Below, in pieces: positions 27,002-35,762 of a stretch of 64,000 nucleotides of DNA (positions within the stretch are counted from its first letter, which is position 1; each line of letters opens with the position of its first letter). The notes under the pieces were generated by a model that did no database searches, was not told the DNA's origin, and saw only the letters and a program-made list of their open reading frames with translations. The stretch is from the NCBI RefSeq assembly GCF_001434115.1, contig NZ_AZDW01000013.1, positions 124,001-188,000 on the forward strand, given 5' to 3'. The DNA is from Levilactobacillus zymae DSM 19395 (GTDB lineage Bacteria > Bacillota > Bacilli > Lactobacillales > Lactobacillaceae). The translations under genes were made by a program, and so were the position numbers.

Positions 27002-27877
27002 ATGGATGATGTGCAGCAGCTTTTTAAACGGCATACCTATACCGCCAAGTTTTCCGTGGCCTTTTTCTACGGGGTCTTAGTGTCCATCGCGGTGAACTTC
27101 TTCTGGACGCCCGGACACATTTACTCGTCTGGGGCCACCGGGTTGGCACAGCTGATTAACACGTTAACGGGACGCTACGCCCCGTTTCAAATCACAACGG
27201 CCCTGGGGCTGTTTCTGATCAACGTTCCGCTGTTCGTCCTGGCCTGGAAGCAAATTGGGAAATCCTTTACCGTCTTTACCTTTATCTGTGTATTGTTTGC
27301 ATCGATCATGATCCGGGTGATCCAACCCGTGCATTTGACCACCGATCCGATCATCTGTGCGATCTTTGGGGGCGCGGTCAACGGGTACGGGACCGGGTTT
27401 GCGTTGAAGAACAGTATCTCGACCGGGGGCTTAGACATCATCGGCATCGTGGTGCGGCGCAAGACCGGCCGGAGCATGGGGTCGATCAACATGGCCTTCA
27501 ACAGCCTGATCGTCATCAGTGCCGGTTTCGTTTACGGGTGGCCGTACGCGTTTTATTCCGCGTTAGGGCTCTTCGTGAACGCTAAGGTCATCGACATGAC
27601 GTTCACCCGCCAGCAGCGGATGCAGGTCATGGTGATCACCAACCGGCCCAAGACCGTGATCGACAGTATCCAAAACCACATGCGTCGGGGCATTACCATC
27701 GTCCACGGGGCCGAGGGCGCGTACCATCACGACGAAAAGACGATTCTGTTCACCGTGATCACGCGCTACGAAATGGACGCCTTAGAGGTGGCCATGAACG
27801 AGGCCGATCCCAAGGCCTTCGTGAGCATCTCCGATACCGTCAAGGTGCTGGGGCACTTCTACGAACCCAAGTGGTGA
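27002..27877 (+). CDS. YitT-family membrane protein (DUF161/DUF2179)
   Basis: A 291-residue protein with five or six membrane segments over residues 20-205, including GVLVSIAVNFFW, GLFLINVPLFVLAW and YAFYSALGLFVNAKVID. The signature NSISTGGLDIIGIVVRRKTG is typical of the family. The C-terminal cytosolic DUF2179 domain (about 212-285) has IVHGAEGAYHHDEKTILFTVI. The function of the family is unknown. Ribosome-site spacing is long (GTGAGG about 14 nt away), so the start is less sure. Confidence 0.93.
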   Translation: MDDVQQLFKRHTYTAKFSVAFFYGVLVSIAVNFFWTPGHIYSSGATGLAQLINTLTGRYAPFQITTALGLFLINVPLFVLAWKQIGKSFTVFTFICVLFASIMIRVIQPVHLTTDPIICAIFGGAVNGYGTGFALKNSISTGGLDIIGIVVRRKTGRSMGSINMAFNSLIVISAGFVYGWPYAFYSALGLFVNAKVIDMTFTRQQRMQVMVITNRPKTVIDSIQNHMRRGITIVHGAEGAYHHDEKTILFTVITRYEMDALEVAMNEADPKAFVSISDTVKVLGHFYEPKW

Positions 27878-27881
27878 AGCG

Positions 27882-27914
27882 ACAGCGAGACCGGCAACGG
27901 CTCGCTGTTTTTTC
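27882..27914 (+). terminator. Terminator of the YitT-family gene
   Basis: 8-bp stem ACAGCGAG / CTCGCTGT with an 11-nt loop followed by TTTTT. Confidence 0.9.
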
Positions 27915-27962
27915 GAGGTTTCTTAAAGCTTCCTAAATTTCTCTGGGTTCTGAAGGGGAATG

Positions 27963-27971
27963 TGGTATAAT
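27963..27971 (+). promoter_or_regulatory. Extended -10 of the teichoic acid cluster
   Basis: TGG followed by TATAAT (27966-27971), 40 bp before the likely start; the -35 is weak. Confidence 0.6.
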
Positions 27972-28010
27972 TTTCGATGTTGTGGGCTGTAAAAACAAGA
28001 CAGATTGGTG

Positions 28011-29171
28011 ATGAACGTGAAAGAAATCTATCTCTGGTTAGTCCGTCTGATGTCGCGGCTGTGCGGCCATCGGCGTTTGACCGACGTGGTGTACCTGATG
28101 AGCTTTGGGGACAATCTGCCCTTCATTCGAGCAGTGGCCCAAGCGCTGCGGCCCACCCAGCGGCTGACCGTATTTTACCGACCGCAGCAAGCCGCTGCGG
28201 CCGCTCAGCTCGCGCAACAAGGGATTGACGTCGTGCCGTTTCGGGATGATCTTCGGTTTGTGGCAACCGGGATTCCCCGAATCATGCGCGCACAGATCCT
28301 GTATTGCGACAACTACTACGCCTTTCTGGGCGGTTTAGCGCACCCTCGAGGCATGCGGATCGTCCAGCTCTGGCACGCGGCCGGGGCCATCAAGGCCTTC
28401 GGGTGGGATGATCCCACCACGGCCCAACGGTCGGCCAGTGACCAACGGCGGTTTCAGGCCGTCTACGATCACTTCGACGAGTACGTGGTCGGGGCTCCGG
28501 CGATGGGCGACGTGTTTGCCCACGCTTATCGGGTTCCCGTAAGTCGCATGCAACTCTTAGGGTACCCGCGTTCGGATCGGTTACGAAACGCGGATTGGGT
28601 GACCCAAACGCGGGCCAAGGTCGCGCGGTTAGCGCCGGCATTGACCGGTCACCGGGTGATCTTATACGCGCCGACCTACCGCGAGGGCGTGACTTTCACG
28701 CCGCCTAAGGGCCTAGCCGAAGCGTTAACGGCCGACCCGACTGCGCGCGTGGTGGTCAAGCTCCACCCCGTCTTGGCCGAACAGGCCACGGCGTTGCAAC
28801 GTCAGTTGGGCGACCAAGTTGTGGTGGCCCAACAACTGAGTACCACGGAATTGCTGACGGTGACGGAAACGTTGGTGACGGACTATTCGTCGGTCGCCTT
28901 CGATTACAGTCTGTTGCCCAACGCACACAGTTTATTGTTCTACCTGTTTGATCTGCCGACCTATCAACAAGAACCCGGGTTGCAGGCGGACTTTTTGGAC
29001 TGGCTGCCCGATCGTGCCTTACGGGATAGCCAAGACTTGGCAGCGGCCATCGTGGCCGACCGGTCGACCGATTTGACCCAGTTCAATCAGCGGTGGAACA
29101 CGTTTAACGACGGCTTGGCCACACAACGGGTCGTCGCACGTTATCACGGGACAACCGGGACTAACGATTAA
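28011..29171 (+). CDS. CDP-glycerol glycerophosphotransferase family protein (TagB/TagF-like)
   Basis: A 386-residue peripheral membrane glycosyl-phosphotransferase that uses CDP-glycerol (or CDP-ribitol) to build teichoic acid or a polymer primer. Family landmarks are IVQLWHAAGAIKAFGW (near residue 115), LYAPTYREG (about 221) and TDYSSVAFDYSLL (about 290) with the nucleotide-binding residues. Start choice is uncertain: TTG 28005, GTG 28008, ATG 28011 and GTG 28017 are all in frame and no clear ribosome site exists; ATG is used. It is followed by a TagG-type permease and a second member of the same family. Confidence 0.88.
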   Translation: MNVKEIYLWLVRLMSRLCGHRRLTDVVYLMSFGDNLPFIRAVAQALRPTQRLTVFYRPQQAAAAAQLAQQGIDVVPFRDDLRFVATGIPRIMRAQILYCDNYYAFLGGLAHPRGMRIVQLWHAAGAIKAFGWDDPTTAQRSASDQRRFQAVYDHFDEYVVGAPAMGDVFAHAYRVPVSRMQLLGYPRSDRLRNADWVTQTRAKVARLAPALTGHRVILYAPTYREGVTFTPPKGLAEALTADPTARVVVKLHPVLAEQATALQRQLGDQVVVAQQLSTTELLTVTETLVTDYSSVAFDYSLLPNAHSLLFYLFDLPTYQQEPGLQADFLDWLPDRALRDSQDLAAAIVADRSTDLTQFNQRWNTFNDGLATQRVVARYHGTTGTND

Positions 29172-29192
29172 AATTTAAAGGAGTGCAGTGCC

Positions 29193-30002
29193 TTGAAAGA
29201 GGTCATGACCTTATTCAAAGAACAGGTCTCAAGTCTGGGAATTATTTTCCGGATCTCCCGTTACGAAGATCAAGCGAGTTACCAAAGCCATTATTTAGGG
29301 CTGATGTGGGAGTACCTGTATCCATTGATTCAAATCGCCATTTATTGGTTAGTGTTCGGGGTTGGCTTGAAACACGGTCAACCGTTGAACGGCGTGAGTT
29401 ATCTGCCGTGGATGGTGATTGGGATTTCACCGTGGTTCTTCATGAACCGCTCGACGCTAGATGCCTCGAAGAGTATCTACCAGCGTGTCAACATGGTCGC
29501 CAAGATGAAGTTTCCGGTCTCGGCGTTGCCCACGATTAAAGTGGTCAGCAACTTAAGTTCGTTTTGGACCATGATGGTATTCTCCATCTTTATCGGGTTA
29601 CTCAACGGGGTCTACCCTAAGGTGGCCTGGTTCCAGTGGCTCTACTATTTCTTTGCCATGATCTGTTTGTTGGTGGCGTTAGGGATCTTTAATTCGTGTA
29701 TCAGTGTGTTGGTGCGGGATTACCACATTCTGTTACAATCCGTGATGCGGATGTTGTTCTACGTGTCCGGCGTGCTGTTTAACTTTGTGACCCCGTCGTT
29801 CCCGGCACCGTTCGTGCACTTGTTGGAACTCAACCCGTACTACTACATCGTCAACGGTTTTCGGGAATCCTTCCTGGGGACCGGGTGGTTCTGGCAACAC
29901 CCACTGTTGACCCTGGAATTCTGGGCGTTCGTGTTCTTTGTCCTGTTACTGGGTTCCCACCTGCACTACAAGTTCCGGTCACGGTTTGTGGATTTAATCT
30001 AA
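29193..30002 (+). CDS. tagG: Teichoic acid ABC transporter permease, TagG-like
   Basis: ABC-2-type permease of 269 residues with about six membrane helices (for example LYPLIQIAIYWLVFGVGL, FWTMMVFSIFIGLLNGV and HPLLTLEFWAFVFFVLLLG) and an N-terminal amphipathic stretch YQSHYLGLMWEYL typical of polysaccharide and teichoic acid exporters. It would move undecaprenol-linked teichoic acid across the membrane. TTG 29193 is the start, with AAAGGAG 9 nt upstream. No TagH ATPase gene is next to it or elsewhere in the window, so its ATPase must be encoded elsewhere. Confidence 0.9.
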   Translation: MKEVMTLFKEQVSSLGIIFRISRYEDQASYQSHYLGLMWEYLYPLIQIAIYWLVFGVGLKHGQPLNGVSYLPWMVIGISPWFFMNRSTLDASKSIYQRVNMVAKMKFPVSALPTIKVVSNLSSFWTMMVFSIFIGLLNGVYPKVAWFQWLYYFFAMICLLVALGIFNSCISVLVRDYHILLQSVMRMLFYVSGVLFNFVTPSFPAPFVHLLELNPYYYIVNGFRESFLGTGWFWQHPLLTLEFWAFVFFVLLLGSHLHYKFRSRFVDLI

Positions 30003-30020
30003 TTGAAAGGAGCAACTCAA

Positions 30021-31250
30021 ATGACGAACAGTCGACAACGCCTTGTCCAGTCATTGAAGCTGGTTGCTCGCTATGGGCTCATCGTGTTGAACGGTGGGCT
30101 TATTTGTTTACCAATCAAGCGACGACAAGTGCTATTTGAAAGTTTTAACGGTAAGGACGTCAACGATAACCCGGCGGCCATCTACCGGGCGTTGGTCCAA
30201 GCCGACCCCCGTTACCAAAAGACGGCCTACTTTAGCGTGAAGCCCAGCGAGTACGCCACTTTGCACCAGGCCTACCCGGAGATTCAGCTGGTCAAACGCT
30301 TCACGCCCCGGTGGGTCCGATTAATGGCTCGCGCCGAGTTTTGGGTCTTAAACTCCCGGTTGCCCAACTGGTGGCACGCTAACCGGCACACCACGACCAT
30401 CCAGACCTGGCACGGCACGCCCCTCAAGAAGTTGGGGGCCGACATCGCCCACGTGGCGATGAAGGGGACCACGACCGCCAAGTACCATGCCGACTTCGTG
30501 ACGGCGGCCAATCGTTGGGACTACCTGATTGCGCCCAACCAGTATTCGCAGGATATTTTTCGCCGGGCGTTTGGCTACCAGGGAAAGTTTTTGCCCATTG
30601 GTTATCCCCGTAACGATGTGCTGTATACGGCCAATCAGCCGGCCCAGGTGGCCGCCATTAAGCGCCGGCTACTGGGGGCGGTGACGGGACCGGTGGTGAC
30701 CTACGCGCCGACCTGGCGAGACGACACCGCCGTGCGCCCCGGGGTCTACCAATTCGACCTGCCGTTTAAGTTAGCCGAGTTCTTTCGCCACGTGCCAGCG
30801 GACACCCACCTGGTGATTCGGCCCCACTATCTGGTGAAAGATCAGATCGACATTCGTGGCTACGAGGACCGGGTGACCATTCTGGCCGAGGCCGACATTG
30901 CCGAGATTTATCTCATCACCGATCTGCTGATCACGGACTATTCGTCGGTGATGTTTGATTTTGCCAACTTGCGGCGACCCCAGTTGTTTTTTGCGTACGA
31001 CTTGGCGCACTACCGCGACCAGCTTCGGGGCTTTTACTTCGACTACACGGCCAAGGATTTACCGGGACCGCTCGTCACCGATGCCCCGGCGTTTTACGCG
31101 CAACTGACTGCCTGGTCGCAAGCCGGGGATTTCCCGGCTTACGCCCAACAACAAGCCGCCTTTTACCGGCGGTTCTGTGACTGGGAGACCGGGACGGCCA
31201 GCCAACAGGTCGCGCAGCTGATTATCACGGGAGAGGAGCAGACGAAATGA
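30021..31250 (+). CDS. CDP-glycerol glycerophosphotransferase family protein (TagB/TagF-like)
   Basis: A 409-residue enzyme of the same family as the one at 28011. The N-terminus has a hydrophobic membrane-association stretch ([16 protein letters not shown]). Landmarks are [43 protein letters not shown] and [13 protein letters not shown]. It acts on CDP-glycerol or CDP-ribitol and an undecaprenol-linked acceptor at the inner membrane face. ATG 30021 has AAAGGAG 9 nt before it; an upstream in-frame TTG overlaps the permease end and is rejected. Its stop overlaps the nfo ATG (ATGA). Confidence 0.9.
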   Translation: MTNSRQRLVQSLKLVARYGLIVLNGGLICLPIKRRQVLFESFNGKDVNDNPAAIYRALVQADPRYQKTAYFSVKPSEYATLHQAYPEIQLVKRFTPRWVRLMARAEFWVLNSRLPNWWHANRHTTTIQTWHGTPLKKLGADIAHVAMKGTTTAKYHADFVTAANRWDYLIAPNQYSQDIFRRAFGYQGKFLPIGYPRNDVLYTANQPAQVAAIKRRLLGAVTGPVVTYAPTWRDDTAVRPGVYQFDLPFKLAEFFRHVPADTHLVIRPHYLVKDQIDIRGYEDRVTILAEADIAEIYLITDLLITDYSSVMFDFANLRRPQLFFAYDLAHYRDQLRGFYFDYTAKDLPGPLVTDAPAFYAQLTAWSQAGDFPAYAQQQAAFYRRFCDWETGTASQQVAQLIITGEEQTK

Positions 31251-32179
31251 CGGAATTATTGATTGGGTCTCACGTCAGTATGAAGGGCAAGGCCATGTTA
31301 CTGGGTTCCGCACAGGAGGCGGCCCAAGACGGCGAGAACGTCTTCATGGTCTACACGGGGGCCCCGCAAAACACGCGGCGGAAACCCATCGCAGAATTGA
31401 ACGCGGCGGCCGGTAAGGCCTTCATGGCCGCTCACGACCAGCGCGCCGTGGTGGTTCACGCGCCCTACGTGGTCAACCTGGGCAACACGAAGAAACCGGA
31501 AAACTTTGACTTTGCCGTGCAGTTTTTGACGGCCGAGGTCACCCGGGCGGCCGCAATCGGGGCTCACCAGATTGTGTTGCATCCGGGGGCTCACGTGGGG
31601 GCCGGCGCGCCAGCCGCCATTACCCAGATTGCCAAGGGGCTGGACCAGATTTTGGCCGCAACGCCGGATGCGCCCGTGCAGATTGCCCTGGAAACCATGG
31701 CGGGCAAGGGCACCGAAGTTGGCCGGACCTTCGAGGAACTGGCCAGTATCATGGCGCAAACGGCGCACAACGACCGTCTGTCGGTCTGCTTTGACACCTG
31801 TCATACCAGTGATGCCGGTTACGCCATCGCCGACGACTTCGACGGGGTGTTGCGGGAATTCGAGCAGGTCATTGGGCTCGACCGGCTTAAGGTGGTGCAC
31901 TTGAACGATTCTAAGAATCCCCAAGGCAGTCACAAGGACCGGCACACCAACATCGGGTTCGGGACCCTGGGCTTTGACGCCCTCAACGCGGTGGCCCATC
32001 ACCCGCTGCTGACGGCCGTACCGAAGATCATGGAGACGCCGCCGGTCGGTCCCGACCGCAAGACCGGCGCCGACCCACACGGCTACGAGGTCGCCATGCT
32101 CCAACATCAGCAATTTAATCCCGACTTGACGGCCGATGCGTTGGCGGGCCAGCCGGTCGATGCGTACTTAACGCGCTAA
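31247..32179 (+). CDS. nfo: Endonuclease IV (apurinic/apyrimidinic site repair)
   Basis: DNA-repair nuclease of 310 residues that cuts 5' of abasic sites and has a zinc-binding TIM barrel. Metal and active-site motifs are [66 protein letters not shown] and HTNIGFG. All three standard AP-endonuclease-2 signatures are present. Its ATG overlaps the stop of the preceding teichoic acid gene, so it is translationally coupled to an unrelated pathway. It is a little longer than E. coli Nfo (285 residues). Confidence 0.97.
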   Translation: MTELLIGSHVSMKGKAMLLGSAQEAAQDGENVFMVYTGAPQNTRRKPIAELNAAAGKAFMAAHDQRAVVVHAPYVVNLGNTKKPENFDFAVQFLTAEVTRAAAIGAHQIVLHPGAHVGAGAPAAITQIAKGLDQILAATPDAPVQIALETMAGKGTEVGRTFEELASIMAQTAHNDRLSVCFDTCHTSDAGYAIADDFDGVLREFEQVIGLDRLKVVHLNDSKNPQGSHKDRHTNIGFGTLGFDALNAVAHHPLLTAVPKIMETPPVGPDRKTGADPHGYEVAMLQHQQFNPDLTADALAGQPVDAYLTR

Positions 32180-32214
32180 AACCACGGGTGACTTTCCGCC
32201 TGCGCCGACTAAAA

Positions 32215-32260
32215 AAATAAAAACGGCCCCACCAGAAAAATTCCGGTGGGGCCGTTAAGT
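32215..32260 (-). terminator. Terminator of the PDRP-like gene (also ends nfo)
   Basis: 12-bp stem AACGGCCCCACC / GGTGGGGCCGTT. On the minus strand it is followed by a long T-run (the AAAAAAATAAAA on the plus strand), so it mainly serves the gene at 32268-33095. Confidence 0.92.
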
Positions 32261-32267
32261 TTAGATT

Positions 32268-33095
32268 TTAATCTTCCAGGGGATGCGGAATCAAATCGTA
32301 ATCCACGCTCTCCATGATCAAGGTTGCCGTTTCTTCGATGGACTTGTTGGAAACGTCGATGACCAAGCAGCCAATTTTCTTGTAGATCTTTTGGGCGTAG
32401 TCCAGTTCCTCTTGAATCTTACGGGTATCCGAGTAGGCACTGTCGGCGGGTAAGCCGTAGGAGATCATGCGTTCCTGACGAATCTTACGCAGAATCTCGG
32501 GTCGGTTGGTCAGACCGAAAATGCGCTTGGGGTCGACCTGCCAGAGCTGGTCGGGCAACTGGGTCTTGGGTGAGAGGGGCAGGTTAGCCACCCGTAGATT
32601 CCGGTTGGCTAAGAAAAGGGACAGCGGTGTCTTGGAGGTCCGGGAGACCCCCAGGATCACGATGTCGGCCTTGAGCAGGCCGGTGGGGTCCTTACCATCG
32701 TCGTAGGCCACGGCAAATTCCATGGCGGCGATACGGTCGAAGTAGGTGTCGGTCAGGTTGTGGACCAGCCCGGGAACCCCTTCTGGTTTGAGACCGGTAG
32801 CGGATTCCATCACGCGCATGGCGGGTTGGATGCAATCAAAGTGCTGTAAATTATTTTTTTGAGCAAATTCCCGAACGTGCTGACTGAGCTGCGGATTAAC
32901 TAACGTGTGAAACAACATGGCTTTTTGCTTCTTGGCCAGGTTTAAGATCCCCTCTAAAATGGAATCGGTCTGGATGAACGGGAAGCGTTGGTAACTGACG
33001 TGAACGGACGGGAACTGCGACACGGCGGTCTGGGCCACGGTTAACGCGGTTTCGCCGGAGGAATCGGAAATGACAAAAATTGTGATCGGTGACAT
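32268..33095 (-). CDS. Bifunctional kinase/pyrophosphorylase, DUF299 (PDRP/PpsR) family
   Basis: A 275-residue protein of the family that phosphorylates and dephosphorylates pyruvate phosphate dikinase or PEP synthase to control them. The start has FVISDSSGETA. The P-loop ILGVSRTSKTPLSLFLA (about residues 147-163) binds ADP. The C-terminal half has RIFGLTNRPEILRKIR and DVSNKSIEETA. The target enzyme is not in this window and may be a different one in lactobacilli. The ATG at 33093-33095 has AGGAGC 7-8 nt upstream; the upstream in-frame extension lacks a site. Confidence 0.93.
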   Translation of the reverse strand: MSPITIFVISDSSGETALTVAQTAVSQFPSVHVSYQRFPFIQTDSILEGILNLAKKQKAMLFHTLVNPQLSQHVREFAQKNNLQHFDCIQPAMRVMESATGLKPEGVPGLVHNLTDTYFDRIAAMEFAVAYDDGKDPTGLLKADIVILGVSRTSKTPLSLFLANRNLRVANLPLSPKTQLPDQLWQVDPKRIFGLTNRPEILRKIRQERMISYGLPADSAYSDTRKIQEELDYAQKIYKKIGCLVIDVSNKSIEETATLIMESVDYDLIPHPLED

Positions 33096-33123
33096 CGGCT
33101 TAGCTCCTCTACGGTTTTTCTTT

Positions 33124-33152
33124 AGTTTACTCCCTGCCGGAAAACGGTTCAA
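33124..33152 (-). promoter_or_regulatory. Promoter of the PDRP-like gene
   Basis: On the minus strand: TTGAAC (33152-33147), 17 bp, TAAACT (33129-33124). It is divergent from the rpsU promoter. Confidence 0.7.
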
Positions 33153-33171
33153 ATTTTATTTAAAAGCATTA

Positions 33172-33200
33172 TTGACGCCGTTTGGGTGTTTATGTATAAT
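33172..33200 (+). promoter_or_regulatory. Promoter of rpsU
   Basis: TTGACG (33172-33177) and TATAAT (33195-33200), spacing 17 bp. Confidence 0.9.
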
Positions 33201-33274
33201 GGTTAAGAACCGTAACGCTGGTAGGAAGATTCCAACCGGCGTCATTACTTGTGCTCGGAGGGAGGGAATTTCAA

Positions 33275-33463
33275 ATGGCAAAGACAGTCGTTCGCAAAAA
33301 CGAGTCTTTTGACGACGCTCTTCGGCGCTTCAAACGTACGGTTTCCCGTAACGGTACTTTACAAGAATACCGGAAACGTGAATTTTACGAAAAACCAAGT
33401 GTGAAGAAAAAGTTAAAGTCAGAAGCAGCGCGTAAGCGTAAAGCTAAGAAGCGTCGTTTCTAA
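33275..33463 (+). CDS. rpsU: 30S ribosomal protein S21
   Basis: A 62-residue basic ribosomal protein. It starts [21 protein letters not shown] in form and has the Lys/Arg-rich tail [11 protein letters not shown]. It binds the 30S platform and helps initiation. ATG 33275 has GGAGGGAGGGAA 6-14 nt upstream; an in-frame TTG at 33251 is rejected. It has its own strong promoter and terminator and is not linked to dnaG-rpoD, which lie 15 kb away. Confidence 0.98.
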   Translation: MAKTVVRKNESFDDALRRFKRTVSRNGTLQEYRKREFYEKPSVKKKLKSEAARKRKAKKRRF

Positions 33464-33464
33464 T

Positions 33465-33501
33465 AAAAAATCTCTGATGTTTAGGCATCAGGGATTTTTT
33501 T
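33465..33501 (+). terminator. Terminator of rpsU
   Basis: Stem AAAAAATCTCTGATG / CATCAGGGATTTTTT (one G-U) followed by T; 6-nt loop. Confidence 0.95.
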
Positions 33502-33506
33502 GTACG

Positions 33507-34520
33507 CTATTTTTGTAAAACGACCTTGCCCATCATGTGATGACTGCCGACTAACTTATGCGCGGCCATCAGGTTTTCGGCGTTAATGGGTTGAATGGTT
33601 TGGGTCAGGGTGGACCGTAACGTCCCGTCGTCGAGCAGTTGCCGGATCTCCTCGAGAATCTGGTGTTGACTGATCATGTCCGGCGTCTCGAAGTACGATT
33701 TGGTGTACATCCACTCCCAGGCAAACGTGGCCCGCTTGTCCTTTAACGCCCGTAAGTCGATGGGGGTGTCGCTGCCCGTGATCGACACGATATGGCCGCT
33801 GGGTTTGATCAGGTCGACGATTTCGTCCCAATGCTGGTTGAGGTTACTGAGTTCTAAGACGTAGTCGACGTATTGGTGGCCCAATTCCCGAACCTGGGGC
33901 ACCAGGTCCTCACGGTGGTTGACCACGGCGTCGCTACCGTGGTCTTGGGTCCACGCGCTGGTTTCCGGCCGGGACGCCGTGGCGATAACGGTCAGCCCCG
34001 CCCAATGAGCCAGCTGGGTGGCCACGGAGCCGACGCCCCCGGCCCCGTTGATCACCAATAACGTTTGGCCGTGGTTGTCGGCGTGCGGGTCGATGCCCAG
34101 TTGTTCAAACAGCGCCTCCCAAGCGGTCAATGAGGTAAGGGGCATGGCCGCACTCTGCGCCGGCGTCAACTTGGTGGGAGCGTGCCCCACGAGCCGTTCG
34201 TCGACCAGTTGGTACTCGCTGTTACTGCCGGGGCGTTTGAACGATCCGGCGTAAAAAACGAGATCGCCGGGGTGAAACAGCGTGACGGCGTTGCCCACGG
34301 CCGCGACGGTCCCGTAAGCGTCCCAGCCAATCACGGTGGGGTGCTGCGGGTCTAAGGGGTCGTGGTTGCCCCGGACGGCCAGGTCCACGGGATTGACGGA
34401 AACGGCCGTGACCTGAACCAGCAGGTCATGGGCGTGCGGGGTGGGCTGGGGTAACTCGAAGTCCACCAAGCCGTGCGGATCGTCTAACGGTAAATGTTGC
34501 GTATAACCAATTGCGTGCAT
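33507..34520 (-). CDS. Zinc-independent alcohol dehydrogenase / quinone oxidoreductase family
   Basis: A 337-residue medium-chain dehydrogenase/reductase. The N-terminal GroES-like domain has VSVNPVDLAVRG and VIGWDAYGTVAAVG. The NAD(P)-binding Rossmann fold has LLVINGAGGVGSVATQLAHWAG (near residue 152). The cysteine ligands of zinc ADHs are absent, so it belongs to the zeta-crystallin/QOR-like group, often annotated as zinc-type ADH-like. The substrate is unknown. Divergent from the yqeY gene. Confidence 0.9.
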   Translation of the reverse strand: MHAIGYTQHLPLDDPHGLVDFELPQPTPHAHDLLVQVTAVSVNPVDLAVRGNHDPLDPQHPTVIGWDAYGTVAAVGNAVTLFHPGDLVFYAGSFKRPGSNSEYQLVDERLVGHAPTKLTPAQSAAMPLTSLTAWEALFEQLGIDPHADNHGQTLLVINGAGGVGSVATQLAHWAGLTVIATASRPETSAWTQDHGSDAVVNHREDLVPQVRELGHQYVDYVLELSNLNQHWDEIVDLIKPSGHIVSITGSDTPIDLRALKDKRATFAWEWMYTKSYFETPDMISQHQILEEIRQLLDDGTLRSTLTQTIQPINAENLMAAHKLVGSHHMMGKVVLQK

Positions 34521-34671
34521 ACCAAGTAAGTCCTTTCTATTTGTAAGGATACCGAACCGTTTTTAGCGTACTCAGTTTACGGGGAAAACGCAAGTCTCGC
34601 GGGTCGAAACCTGACGGACTGGGGAATAAGTAGTAAACTAATAAAGTAACTTAATTTAGGAGGAATTCAAC

Positions 34672-35118
34672 ATGAGTTTAGAAGCCCAACTGAACACGGA
34701 TTTAAAGACGGCCATGAAGGCCCACGATAAATTGACCTTAAACGTGGTCCGGATGATGAAGGCGGCCCTGACCAACGAAAAGATCAAGCAGGGCCACGAC
34801 TTGACCCCCGACGAGGAATTAACGGTGGTTTCCCGGGAACTCAAGCAACGCAAGGAATCCCTGGACGAATTCCAAAAGGGCAACCGGGACGACTTGGTCG
34901 CCGGTGTCAAGGCCGAAATCGCCATCGTGGAAAAGTACGCGCCTAAGCAATTGAGCGCTGACGAAATCACAAAGATCGTCACCGACAGTATTGCCAAGGT
35001 CGGGGCGACCGGCATGGGCGACTTCGGGAAGGTCATGGGCGCCGTGATGCCGCAAGTTAAGGGCAAGGCCGACGGTAGCCTGGTCAACCAGACCGTTAAG
35101 GCACAACTTAACAAATAA
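34672..35118 (+). CDS. GatB/YqeY domain protein
   Basis: A 148-residue, mostly helical cytosolic protein. It is homologous to the C-terminal helical domain of the GatB amidotransferase subunit, which contacts tRNA: LKTAMKAHDKLTLNVVRMMKAALTNEKI and MGDFGKVMGAVMPQVKGKADGS. The physiological role is not established. It is usually found near rpsU, as here. The start follows AGGAGG. Confidence 0.95.
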   Translation: MSLEAQLNTDLKTAMKAHDKLTLNVVRMMKAALTNEKIKQGHDLTPDEELTVVSRELKQRKESLDEFQKGNRDDLVAGVKAEIAIVEKYAPKQLSADEITKIVTDSIAKVGATGMGDFGKVMGAVMPQVKGKADGSLVNQTVKAQLNK

Positions 35119-35124
35119 ATCGTG

Positions 35125-35161
35125 AAGCCACTGCCGGGCCCGTTGCCCGGGGTGGCTTTTC
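35125..35161 (+). terminator. Terminator of the yqeY-type gene
   Basis: Stem AAGCCACTGCCGGGC / GCCCGGGGTGGCTT with a short loop, then TTTT. Confidence 0.88.
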
Positions 35162-35179
35162 TGGTGAGGAGGGTGACGA

Positions 35180-35659
35180 ATGGCGTTACAGTACGAACGT
35201 TTTCAGACGGTCAGCCCGGCGATTCGGGCCCTGCTCTTGCAGGCCGACCCCGAGTGGGACCAGGTGATGACCTATTTGCCCCAAAGTACCGGGTTGACCC
35301 TATTTTGGCAGCGAGAACTTGTCGGCGTGTTGGTCCTCACGGTGCGGGCCCACCGCGTCTTAGAAATCACCAATCTGTCCGTGGTACCCGCGAAACAACG
35401 GCGCGGGATCGGCCAAGCCGCCATCCGGTTTGCCCAACAATGGGGCAGCGAACACGGGCAAACCACGTTACGGGTGGCGACCGGCAGTACCAGCCTGGGG
35501 CAACTCTACCTGTACCAAAAGTGTGGCCTGCGGATCGTGACCGTCGAACCGGATTACTTTACCCGCCATTATGCACTGCCCATCTGGGAGAACGGGTTAC
35601 GCCTCCGCAACCGGCTCATTTTAACGCAAGCGTTGTCCCCGGAGAATCAGGGCAGCTAA
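35180..35659 (+). CDS. GNAT-family N-acetyltransferase
   Basis: A 159-residue protein with a GNAT fold. The acetyl-CoA motif is VVPAKQRRGIGQAAIRFAQQW (about residues 73-93), preceded by the beta strand VLEITNLS and followed by LYLYQKCGLRIV. The acceptor substrate cannot be predicted. The GAGGAGGG ribosome site is 6-10 nt before ATG 35180. It lies between yqeY and phoH. Confidence 0.9.
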   Translation: MALQYERFQTVSPAIRALLLQADPEWDQVMTYLPQSTGLTLFWQRELVGVLVLTVRAHRVLEITNLSVVPAKQRRGIGQAAIRFAQQWGSEHGQTTLRVATGSTSLGQLYLYQKCGLRIVTVEPDYFTRHYALPIWENGLRLRNRLILTQALSPENQGS

Positions 35660-35762
35660 CTCCCGGCGGATTTTAACGGTCAATCCTTTTACAATCCCCG
35701 GTGGTATGCTAAAATTCAAGTATCAGTACACTTAATTTTTTAAGACAAAGGAGCAACTGTAT

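Noticed and set aside
29183-29539. Plus-strand 118-codon frame inside the TagG permease gene
   Set aside because: It is out of frame with a clear multi-span permease that has a good ribosome site.
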